A DNA stretch of 9,448 nt. It comes from Chitinophagaceae bacterium (GTDB lineage Bacteria > Bacteroidota > Bacteroidia > Chitinophagales > Chitinophagaceae). The DNA lies in contig JALOMC010000065.1 in NCBI GenBank assembly GCA_025455665.1, forward strand, positions 1 to 9,448, written 5' to 3'. The notes beneath the pieces were generated by a model, which saw only the letters and a program-made list of their open reading frames with translations, ran no database searches and was not told the origin of the DNA. Shown here piece by piece: positions 1 to 5,999 of the stretch (positions within the stretch are counted from its first letter, which is position 1; each line of letters starts with the position of its first letter). Position numbers and translations under genes: made by a program.

Positions 1-1161
1 ATCGGCGCTGTTGCCATTCCACATCACAGTGCTGCCAAGGGTTTCCATCGGGTTGCGGTAGTCATTGCCACGCAGCAGTATTCCTAATGTGGTTTTCTTA
101 TTCAGGTACCAATCGGCGCCCAGGCGGTAGTTGATGCCCCGGCCACGGTCGATATCGGTTGTCCGATTGTCGAACAGCAAGCGCTGGCCACCGTTTGGTA
201 TCTGGCGGATGAGGCTACCACTGGTATGCTGCAGCACATGGCTATAGCTGGCATTGCCATACAAGTTCAGGGCACCCTGTCGGTAATTAAGGTTGGCGCT
301 GCTATTGGCCCGATGGTGCTGCGCTTGTGTATACGCCGTGTTCAGGTTGCCATTCAAGCCTTGCTGGGTATTTTTTTTCAGTTTAATGTTGATGATACCA
401 GCATTGCCCTGTGCATCGTATTTGGCCGATGGATTACTGATGATATCGATGCTGGCGATCAGCGATGCTGGTGTGGATTTCAGCCAATTGGCCAGGTCGC
501 GTTGGCTGAGTTGGGTAGGCCTGCCATCTATCAGCACCAGCACACCACTCTTGCCACTCATTAGCAGGTTTTCATCGTTGGTGATGCTAAGGCCCGGCGC
601 CCGTTGGATGGCTTCAAACAGTGTACCGGCACTCGCCACCACATCGTTTTGAATGTTCAGCACGGTACGGTCGGCCAGCTTTTCTACCAGTGGTTTAGTG
701 GCACGCACCACCACATTTTGCAGTTGGCGGGTGGGGCTGGCTGTCAGTATCACATCTTCTGTTTGCGCACTGCCATCGGCATTCTTTACAATCAGGCCCA
801 GCACCTCTACAGGCTGGCCTGCCGGCACCCGGCACCAGCTGGGGGCATGCAGCTTTATTTGCCACAGGTTGGCGCCTACGCGGCTTAGTTCGGCACCAAT
901 CACCGGTTGGGCAAAATCTTTTTGCGCAGCAGGCTGGTAGGCAAAGGGATTAGCGGCGGTGCCGGCGCCCATCCACAGGTACAAGCCGCTGTTGCGGTCT
1001 TTCAGGCCCGCCGAGCGGCCATCCTGGCTTAGGTTCAGGTTGAAGAAAAGCGTGACAGTATCCTGAAAGCTGCCATTGAGCGGGCTGTAAGTAGCCAGCT
1101 GGGCATTGGCAACCTGCGTGCTGGCAATGGCCAGGAGGGAAAACAAGAGGAGTGAGCGCAT
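1..1161 (-). CDS. TonB-dependent outer-membrane receptor, OMP_b-brl_3 type (3' end outside window)
   Basis: The first 387 codons of an outer-membrane beta-barrel receptor, read leftward and cut by the window edge. Residues 1-20 form a signal peptide (MRSLLLFSLLAIASTQVANA, then Q). Residues about 22-140 are a separate domain rich in beta-strand-like segments (DTVTLFFNLN, GLYLWMGAG, LWQIKLHAPS, VLGLIVKNADG). A TonB-box-like LQNVVVRATKP follows at about 147-157. Residues about 158-263 form a plug domain with the family hallmarks DRTVLNI, LFEAIQRAPG, GVLVLIDGRPTQLS and NPSAKYDAQGNAGIINIK. Alternating barrel strands begin after about 265. This family of Bacteroidota receptors usually starts with a carboxypeptidase-regulatory-like domain, which is not recognisable here. 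The ATG at 1161 is chosen because it gives the signal peptide directly. There is no Shine-Dalgarno sequence, as is usual in this phylum. The ligand is unknown. The small secreted gene 53 bp upstream is probably co-transcribed. Confidence 0.9.
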   Translation of the reverse strand, partial: MRSLLLFSLLAIASTQVANAQLATYSPLNGSFQDTVTLFFNLNLSQDGRSAGLKDRNSGLYLWMGAGTAANPFAYQPAAQKDFAQPVIGAELSRVGANLWQIKLHAPSWCRVPAGQPVEVLGLIVKNADGSAQTEDVILTASPTRQLQNVVVRATKPLVEKLADRTVLNIQNDVVASAGTLFEAIQRAPGLSITNDENLLMSGKSGVLVLIDGRPTQLSQRDLANWLKSTPASLIASIDIISNPSAKYDAQGNAGIINIKLKKNTQQGLNGNLNTAYTQAQHHRANSSANLNYRQGALNLYGNASYSHVLQHTSGSLIRQIPNGGQRLLFDNRTTDIDRGRGINYRLGADWYLNKKTTLGILLRGNDYRNPMETLGSTVMWNGNSAD

Positions 1162-1214
1162 ATAATGATTGAGTTTGAAACGGTAGAAGAGAGGACAACA
1201 GGACTGAACAACGC

Positions 1215-1550
1215 TTAATGCATTGGCAGCATGGCTTTTTCGTCGGTTTTGGCCACCACGTGCCAGGGCGGTGTATCCAGGCGGCCGCCGCTCATGACGG
1301 TGTTTACCTGCTGCTGGTTGGCCAGGTACAGGCGGGTGCCTACCGGAAAACGGAGTCGCTTGCTGGTACCGGGCAGCAGAAAAAAGGTTTGAGCATTGTT
1401 CCAGCTGGCATCTTTTTCATAGCTGATGAGACTGTACTTGCGAGGCAGCCAGCTATTGTTTTTAAGGCGAAAGGAAATGCCGGCAGCTTGCGACCAGCCT
1501 GCTGCCGACAGCAGCATCGATATGGTCATGAGTGCGATCATCTTTTTCAT
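1215..1550 (-). CDS. Small secreted protein of unknown function (111 aa)
   Basis: I do not recognise this family. The ATG at 1550 gives MKKMIALMTISMLLSAAGWS, a convincing Sec signal peptide with probable cleavage near residues 21-24. The mature part is about 88 residues, basic and rich in aromatic residues, with SFRLKNNSWLPRKYSLISYE followed by FFLLPGTSKRLRFPVGTRLYLAN. That pattern suggests a small all-beta domain. There are no cysteines, no lipobox and no membrane segment after the signal, so it should be a soluble periplasmic or secreted protein. An in-frame upstream start at 1628 would add 26 residues before the signal peptide, so I rejected it. It lies 53 bp upstream of the receptor gene on the same strand with no terminator between, which suggests one transcript and perhaps an accessory role for that receptor. 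The role is inferred only from position. Confidence 0.75.
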   Translation of the reverse strand: MKKMIALMTISMLLSAAGWSQAAGISFRLKNNSWLPRKYSLISYEKDASWNNAQTFFLLPGTSKRLRFPVGTRLYLANQQQVNTVMSGGRLDTPPWHVVAKTDEKAMLPMH

Positions 1551-1568
1551 GCGGATGGAGCGGCCACT

Positions 1569-1593
1569 GTTTTGGCAGTGCCGGTGGCAAAAC
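1569..1593. promoter_or_regulatory. Imperfect inverted repeat upstream of the small secreted gene
   Basis: GTTTTGGCA at 1569-1577 faces TGGCAAAAC at 1585-1593 across 7 bp. The nine-base arms pair except for one G-G position. The repeat begins 18 bp before the start codon at 1550, a suitable place for an operator or a leader hairpin. No T-run follows it in the minus-strand direction, so it does not look like a terminator. Its function is not shown. Confidence 0.35.
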
Positions 1594-1630
1594 TTGTACA
1601 ATGGCTTTCCGCCATCGCTCCACATCATGT

Positions 1631-1679
1631 TTTGAGGCGTATCGGGTTGGTCTCAAATCTTGCTGGTAGTATTTGAGTC
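1631..1679. repeat. Three-copy TTTGAGNC motif array
   Basis: TTTGAGGC is at 1631-1638, its inverted relative TTTGAGAC is on the minus strand at 1657-1650, and TTTGAGTC is at 1672-1679. The TTTGAG cores start 21 and 20 bp apart, close to two helical turns. The second and third copies form a perfect 7-bp inverted repeat, CTCAAAT (1652-1658) and ATTTGAG (1671-1677). The array lies 81-129 bp upstream of the small secreted gene, in the gap after the AraC gene. This is compatible with a regulator-binding region, but no binding protein is shown. Confidence 0.4.
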
Positions 1680-1755
1680 GTTTGCACACGAATGCCGGCA
1701 GCCACCCAAGTGGCGGCGTAAGTAGTTCACAGTCAAATGATTGGAAAAAATGAGA

Positions 1756-3036
1756 TCAGCCCAGCCCCTGCTGCTTCAGCCATTCCCGGGGGCCCATGCC
1801 GGCTTGCTTCTGAAAAGCCCGGTTGAAGGTGGCCTTGCTGTTAAACCCACATTCGTAGGCCAGCGATAGCAGGGTTTGCCGGCGGTGCTCGCCTTGCTGC
1901 AGCTTTTGCTGCAAGGCTGCTACGCGGTATTGGTTTACAAAATCATTGAAGTTTTTACCAAAGCCCTGGTTGATGACTTTGCTCAGCAACGAGGGGTTGG
2001 TACGCAGTTGGCCGGCCATGCTTACCAGGCTCAGTTCGGGATCTTCCCATGCCCGCTGCTCGTTCATCAGCTGCAGCACTTGCTGCTGCCACTGCGCCAG
2101 CGGAAACTGCGGGTCGAGGCCGGCGTTGGGATGATCCACATCGATATAGTCAATGTCTTCTACCACCGGGGCCTCGCCAGCTGCAGGGGTGCCCGGCCCG
2201 CTACCCGATGGCGCATGCAGGTAAGGCAAAAGCAGGGCGGCTTTGTTTTGTAGCAGCAGCGGCCTGAAGGCAACCGTGGTTTCTACCGCATTGCTATAGC
2301 CGGTAATGGCGATGTAGTAAAAGATGAGTGCAAACGTCAGGTAGTACCACCAGCTGCCGCTGTAGTACACGTCCCATATTTCGCCAATGATGGCAAAAGC
2401 AATGGTGATGATAACAAACAGCAAAAAGGCCATCAAAAAATTGCGTACCCAGCGAAACAGCAGCTGATCGGCATAGCTGACCACCTGCAGCATGAGCCGG
2501 CGATACAAGCGATAATACCGCAGGGCTGCCACGAAGTAGGCAATCATAGAAACGAGTCCTGGTATAGCTGCAAAGTCAGAATAATCAGGATCGACCCCTT
2601 CGTACAAAATAGGCTGTGCCGGTTGCCATACTTTATCATGCAAAAACACGTAGGCATGCAATAGCAGGTAAATGCCCAACGGCGCCAGGTGCCACCACTG
2701 CTTTCCCCGAAAACGATAAGAGGGATTGAGCAGCGACTGCACGTAAATAAACATGACCGGCCCCAGTGCCCAGCTAAACTTGGTGGGAGTGTATAGCAAA
2801 ATGTCGCGGTAGGGTTGTGCATCGTACCAGCCTGCAAAACCCACCATCCATGGCACCACAAACAGCACACTGAGCACCAGGTACAGCGCCAGCCAGGCGT
2901 AGCTGGGGTGCTCGGCCTGCCGGCTTTTGCGCCAGCACATGGCGGCATATACCAGGCCATGCACTACAAAAATGAGCAGCAGCGAAGAGTAGAAATTGAA
3001 GGTAAAAAGCACAGGCCAGGTAGGTGGTGGTGACAA
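1756..3036 (-). CDS. Membrane-bound AraC-family transcriptional regulator (7-TM sensor plus HTH)
   Basis: Predicted regulator with an integral-membrane input half and a cytoplasmic DNA-binding half. Hydrophobic segments lie at about residues 13-33, 47-64, 85-103, 117-133, 157-173, 197-219 and 229-247, giving seven helices. A linker rich in Pro, Gly, Ala and Asp (about 274-308) leads to an AraC HTH domain at about 312-424. The first helix-turn-helix is near LSLVSMAGQLRTNPSLLSKV. The second is LAYECGFNSKATFNRAFQKQ followed by GMGPREWL, the classic family signature. This architecture is common in Bacteroidota. The ligand is unknown. The start is uncertain: TTG at 3036 lies 12 nt after the glpK TAG, GTG at 3012 is an alternative (418 aa), and the first ATG is codon 33, after most of helix 1. 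It probably shares a transcript with glpK, so it may respond to glycerol metabolism or envelope state, but this is inference. Confidence 0.88.
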   Translation of the reverse strand: MSPPPTWPVLFTFNFYSSLLLIFVVHGLVYAAMCWRKSRQAEHPSYAWLALYLVLSVLFVVPWMVGFAGWYDAQPYRDILLYTPTKFSWALGPVMFIYVQSLLNPSYRFRGKQWWHLAPLGIYLLLHAYVFLHDKVWQPAQPILYEGVDPDYSDFAAIPGLVSMIAYFVAALRYYRLYRRLMLQVVSYADQLLFRWVRNFLMAFLLFVIITIAFAIIGEIWDVYYSGSWWYYLTFALIFYYIAITGYSNAVETTVAFRPLLLQNKAALLLPYLHAPSGSGPGTPAAGEAPVVEDIDYIDVDHPNAGLDPQFPLAQWQQQVLQLMNEQRAWEDPELSLVSMAGQLRTNPSLLSKVINQGFGKNFNDFVNQYRVAALQQKLQQGEHRRQTLLSLAYECGFNSKATFNRAFQKQAGMGPREWLKQQGLG

Positions 3037-3048
3037 AAAAGCCGGGTA

Positions 3049-4527
3049 CTATACCCAGCCAAAGCTTTTTTCGACAGCCTGTTGCCAGCGGGCATACAGC
3101 GCATTGCGATTGGCCAGCGGCATAGCGGGCTGCCAGCGCTTGGCTATCTGGTGGTTGGCCCGAAGGTCTGCCAGGCTACCCCAGTACCCGGCAGCCAGCC
3201 CGGCAGCGTAGGCTGCCCCCAGGCAGGTGGTTTCGTTTACACGGGGCACTTGCACCGGCACTTGCACCATATCGGCCTGAAACTGCATCAGCAAGTTATT
3301 GAAGGTCATGCCTCCATCTACGTTCAGCGCATCCAGTTGGATGCCGCTGTCTGCCTCCATCGCCTTCAGCACATCCAGGGTTTGGTAGGCTGTGGCCTCC
3401 AGCACGGCCCGGGCCAGGTGCCCCTTTTGGGCAAAGCCTGTAAGGCCGGCTACAATGCCGCGGGCATCGCTACGCCAGTAGGGCGCATACAAGCCGCTGA
3501 AGGCCGGGACAAAATATACATCCCCATTATCGGGCACCGAAGCCGCCAGTGCTTCTATGTCGGCACTGCTGCTGATGATGCCCAGATTATCCCGACACCA
3601 CTGCACCAGCGAGCCGGCGTAGGCAATGCTGCCCTCCAGTGCATAATGAGCTGGCTGGTTGCCCAACCGGTAGGCCACAGTGGTAAGCAGGCCGTGCTGG
3701 CTGGGCACTGCTTGCGTACCGGTATTCATGAGCATAAAGCAGCCGGTGCCGTAGGTGTTTTTGGCCTGGCCCGGCGCAAAGCAGGTTTGCCCTACCAGCG
3801 CTGCTTGCTGGTCGCCCAACATACCCATCACGTTCATGCCTTTAAAACTGCCCTCTTGGATGGTACCAAAGTAGCCCGAGCTCGGGCATATAGCGGGCAG
3901 CATGTGGCGGGGTATACCCAGTATTTTCAAAATATCATCGTCCCAATCCAGGGTGGCCAGGTTCATGAGTTGGGTACGGCTGGCATTGGTCACATCTGTT
4001 TTGTGTTCGCCGGTTTCTTTCCATAGCAGCCAGGTGTCCATGTTGCCAAACAGGGCGTGGCCGGCTTCGGCATCGGCCTGCAGGCCGGGCACATGGTCCA
4101 GCAGCCATTTCAGCTTCAGGCTACTGAAGTAAGTGGCAAATGGCAAGCCGGTGGTAGCCTGCCAGGCATTGCTGCCCAGCTGCTCATTCAGTTGTTTTAC
4201 CAGTGCTTCGGTACGGGTATCCTGCCACACAATGGCGTTGTAATAAGGCCGGCCGGTACGGCGGTCCCACACCACGGTGGTTTCGCGTTGGTTGGTGACG
4301 CCCACCGCGGCTATATCGGCGGCCACCAGGCCGGCTTTTATCAGTGCTTCAGCCGTTACCAGCTTCACTTTGGCAGCTATCTCCAGTGCATCATGCTCTA
4401 CCCAGCCAGGCTGCGGAAAAATTTGCTGATGCTCTTGCTGGGCCACGGCTACCACATTGCCTTGCATATCAAACACCATGAAGCGGCTGGAGGTAGTGCC
4501 CTGGTCTATAGCAGCTATGTATCGCAT
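3049..4527 (-). CDS. glpK: Glycerol kinase
   Basis: ATP-dependent phosphorylation of glycerol to sn-glycerol 3-phosphate in the cytoplasm, feeding glycolysis and phospholipid synthesis. The protein has 492 residues, close to the E. coli enzyme (about 500), and is complete. FGGY-family signatures run in order: the N-terminal phosphate-binding DQGTTSSR at 8-15; NQRET at 79-83, with R81 and E82 matching the glycerol-binding Arg-Glu pair; GLPFATYFSSLKLKWLLD at 127-144; GNMDTWLLWKETG at 161-173; GDQQAALVGQ at 238-247, with D239 as the predicted catalytic base; KNTYGTGCFML at 256-266; and a C-terminal ATP-domain segment near 404-441 (DGGMTFNNLLMQFQAD, then NETTCLGAAYAAG). The start is ATG at 4527. 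No glycerol facilitator or glycerol-3-phosphate dehydrogenase gene is in the window. rrf2 lies 106 bp upstream and the AraC regulator 12 nt downstream, both on the same strand. Confidence 0.97.
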   Translation of the reverse strand: MRYIAAIDQGTTSSRFMVFDMQGNVVAVAQQEHQQIFPQPGWVEHDALEIAAKVKLVTAEALIKAGLVAADIAAVGVTNQRETTVVWDRRTGRPYYNAIVWQDTRTEALVKQLNEQLGSNAWQATTGLPFATYFSSLKLKWLLDHVPGLQADAEAGHALFGNMDTWLLWKETGEHKTDVTNASRTQLMNLATLDWDDDILKILGIPRHMLPAICPSSGYFGTIQEGSFKGMNVMGMLGDQQAALVGQTCFAPGQAKNTYGTGCFMLMNTGTQAVPSQHGLLTTVAYRLGNQPAHYALEGSIAYAGSLVQWCRDNLGIISSSADIEALAASVPDNGDVYFVPAFSGLYAPYWRSDARGIVAGLTGFAQKGHLARAVLEATAYQTLDVLKAMEADSGIQLDALNVDGGMTFNNLLMQFQADMVQVPVQVPRVNETTCLGAAYAAGLAAGYWGSLADLRANHQIAKRWQPAMPLANRNALYARWQQAVEKSFGWV

Positions 4528-4633
4528 ACTTCGCTTGATTGTGAGGGGGAGGTCAAAAGGAAAACAGCGGATAGAAAAAGGAAGTTAGGCGAAAGCAGTG
4601 GGCAGGCCAAGCCGCCCTCAACAACCTGGCGGT

Positions 4634-5044
4634 TTATACATCCATCACATCGGCCAGGGTGCGTTTTTCCAGCACGGCCAGTATGGCATCACGGGCCTCC
4701 GCCATCACGTTTTTCAACCCGCAGTGGCGTTCGTTGCAGCCCTCACAAGGCTGGTAAAAGTGCAGGCTCACGCAGCTGAGCATAGCAATGGGGCCATCTA
4801 CCAGCCGGATGATGGTAGCCAGTTTAATGCGGCTGGGATGTTTGGCCAACTCATAACCACCATGCCGGCCACGATGGCTGATGAGCAATCCCTCTTGCTT
4901 CAATTCGTGCAAAATGTTTTCGAGAAAGCGGAGCGGTATGCCCTTTTGCTCGGCTATCAATGGTATCAGCGTGGGGCCTTTGCCATAGTTGCCGGCCAGT
5001 ACCGACAGGGCCTGCAGGGCGTACTTGGTTTTTTGAGAAAGCAT
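4634..5044 (-). CDS. Rrf2-family transcriptional regulator, possibly Fe-S dependent
   Basis: A 136-residue Rrf2 regulator with a winged-helix N-terminus: MLSQKTKYALQALSVLA, a recognition-helix region near GIPLRFLENILHELKQEGLL (35-54), and the wing RGRHGGYELAK (58-68), whose HGGYELA is a family hallmark. Four cysteines cluster at 91, 100, 103 and 108. IscR-type members use three cysteines in this region plus a histidine to hold a [2Fe-2S] cluster, and here H107 sits next to C108. Cluster binding is therefore plausible but the spacing is not identical to E. coli IscR. The length is typical. The gene diverges from the peroxiredoxin across 158 bp and precedes glpK by 106 bp on the same strand. 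A redox or Fe-S-responsive role for the shared promoter region is an inference. A possible weak -7 box, TACCTTCG, lies on the minus strand at 5068-5061. Confidence 0.93.
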   Translation of the reverse strand: MLSQKTKYALQALSVLAGNYGKGPTLIPLIAEQKGIPLRFLENILHELKQEGLLISHRGRHGGYELAKHPSRIKLATIIRLVDGPIAMLSCVSLHFYQPCEGCNERHCGLKNVMAEARDAILAVLEKRTLADVMDV

Positions 5045-5136
5045 ACAGAAGCAATAGCTACGAAGGTACTGGTAAACCGCCTAAGCACCAGCAGCGCCAC
5101 AGCGGTATCAAAATTGGGTTAAAGCCGGTTTTTTTT

Positions 5137-5161
5137 AATGTTCACTTTATCAATGAACTTT
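5137..5161. promoter_or_regulatory. Inverted repeat in the peroxiredoxin promoter region
   Basis: GTTCA at 5140-5144 and TGAAC at 5154-5158 form a perfect 5-bp dyad with a 9-bp spacer. Two further outer pairs (5137/5161 and 5138/5160) extend it with one mismatch. It covers the space where the -33 element and spacer of the peroxiredoxin promoter should lie, so it is well placed as an operator. Candidate binders are the adjacent Rrf2 protein or an OxyR/PerR-type regulator elsewhere. The arms are short, so chance is possible. Confidence 0.35.
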
Positions 5162-5169
5162 TATCTTTG
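5162..5169 (+). promoter_or_regulatory. Bacteroidota-type -7 promoter box for the peroxiredoxin
   Basis: TATCTTTG matches the Bacteroidota primary-sigma -7 consensus TAnnTTTG exactly. It lies 33 bp before the peroxiredoxin ATG, giving a short untranslated leader of about 25-30 nt. A clear TTTG -33 box about 20 bp upstream is not visible, so the promoter may be weak or activator-dependent. Confidence 0.6.
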
Positions 5170-5202
5170 TACTCTTCTTTCACCAACCAACTCGTATTTC
5201 AT

Positions 5203-5838
5203 ATGTCACTCCGCCTTGGCGATGTAGCGCCCAATTTTCAAGCCAATACCACCATTGGTCCCATCGATTTTTATGAATACCTCGGCGATAGCTGGGGGGT
5301 ACTGTTTAGCCACCCGGCCGACTATACACCGGTGTGCACCACCGAGCTGGGCCGCACGGCCAGTTTGGGCGCCGAGTTTGCCCGCCGAAATGTAAAAGTG
5401 CTGGCCGTAAGTGTAGATGATCTGGAAAAGCACAAAGGCTGGATTGGCGACATTAATGAAACACAACAGGTAGATGTACAGTTTCCCATTATAGCCGATG
5501 AAAGCCGGCAGGTGGCCAACCTGTACGATATGATACACCCCAATGCCAGCGAAACTTTTACGGTGCGCAGCCTTTTTGTAATCGGCCCCGATAAAAAAGT
5601 GAAGCTCATCATTACCTACCCTGCCAGCACCGGCCGCAACTTTCATGAAGTGCTGCGGGTGATAGACAGCCTGCAACTAACGGCACAATACAGTGTAGCC
5701 ACCCCCGCCGATTGGAAAGACGGAGAAGATGTCATTGTAGTGCCTGCCATCAGCACCGAAGACGCCATCAAAAAATTTGAAAAGGGCGTGAAAGTGGTGA
5801 AGCCCTATTTGCGCTACACACCACAGCCAAATAAGTAA
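5203..5838 (+). CDS. 1-Cys peroxiredoxin (Prx6 subfamily)
   Basis: Thiol peroxidase that reduces hydrogen peroxide and organic hydroperoxides in the cytoplasm. The protein has 211 residues with no signal peptide. The active site is SHPADYTPVCTTE at 36-48, with peroxidatic Cys45, Thr42 and the Prx6-type His37 two residues after Phe35. The partner Arg is R123 in FTVRSLFVIG. C45 is the only cysteine in the protein, so there is no resolving cysteine and an external thiol must recycle it. The C-terminal extension (TPADWKDGEDVIV at 167-179, KFEKGVKVVKPYLRYTPQP at 191-209) is typical of Prx6. The ATG at 5203 is chosen because it starts the standard MSLRLGDVAPNF and sits 33 bp after a -7 box. Longer in-frame starts would run into rrf2. 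It is transcribed divergently from rrf2 and is followed by its own terminator, so it is probably monocistronic. Confidence 0.96.
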   Translation: MSLRLGDVAPNFQANTTIGPIDFYEYLGDSWGVLFSHPADYTPVCTTELGRTASLGAEFARRNVKVLAVSVDDLEKHKGWIGDINETQQVDVQFPIIADESRQVANLYDMIHPNASETFTVRSLFVIGPDKKVKLIITYPASTGRNFHEVLRVIDSLQLTAQYSVATPADWKDGEDVIVVPAISTEDAIKKFEKGVKVVKPYLRYTPQPNK

Positions 5839-5880
5839 GGCTACCAGCTTTCACTACCTCACCCATCATCACGCTTACGC

Positions 5881-5912
5881 AAAAGCCTCAGGTCTACTGG
5901 GGCTTTTGTTTT
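5881..5912 (+). terminator. Rho-independent terminator after the peroxiredoxin gene
   Basis: AAAAGCCTCAG (5881-5891) pairs with CTGGGGCTTTT (5897-5907) around a 5-nt loop. This makes an 11-bp stem with one T-G wobble, followed by a T-rich tail (GTTTT). It starts 43 bp after the peroxiredoxin stop codon and separates that gene from the transporter gene. Confidence 0.85.
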
Positions 5913-5999
5913 GGGGCACCTATGAGCAATATCATACAGGGGGGCAACAGCAGCGGTTACTTTTACCATCGGCTTTATTGTTCACGAATTTTTTCTACG

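Noticed and set aside
1694..1717. GC-rich hairpin (GCCAC/GTGGC) downstream of the AraC gene
   Set aside because: The stem is short and interrupted, and no T-run follows on the minus strand. It may be a weak terminator but I cannot support it.
3082..4026. A 314-codon open frame on the plus strand
   Set aside because: It lies entirely antisense to glpK, has no recognisable domain, and is the kind of shadow frame produced by the codon bias of a strongly conserved gene.
4612..4632. CCGCC/GGCGG hairpin between rrf2 and glpK
   Set aside because: Only a 5-bp stem with an 11-nt loop and no T-run in the direction of transcription, so not a convincing terminator.
4960..5202. An 81-residue N-terminal extension of the peroxiredoxin
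   Set aside because: It would overlap rrf2 and its upstream region and lie before the -7 box at 5162-5169. The standard Prx6 N-terminus begins at 5203.
5922..5999. A 26-residue N-terminal extension of the transporter
   Set aside because: The extension is polar and unlike the family, which begins shortly before the first membrane helix. The ATG at 6000 fits better.
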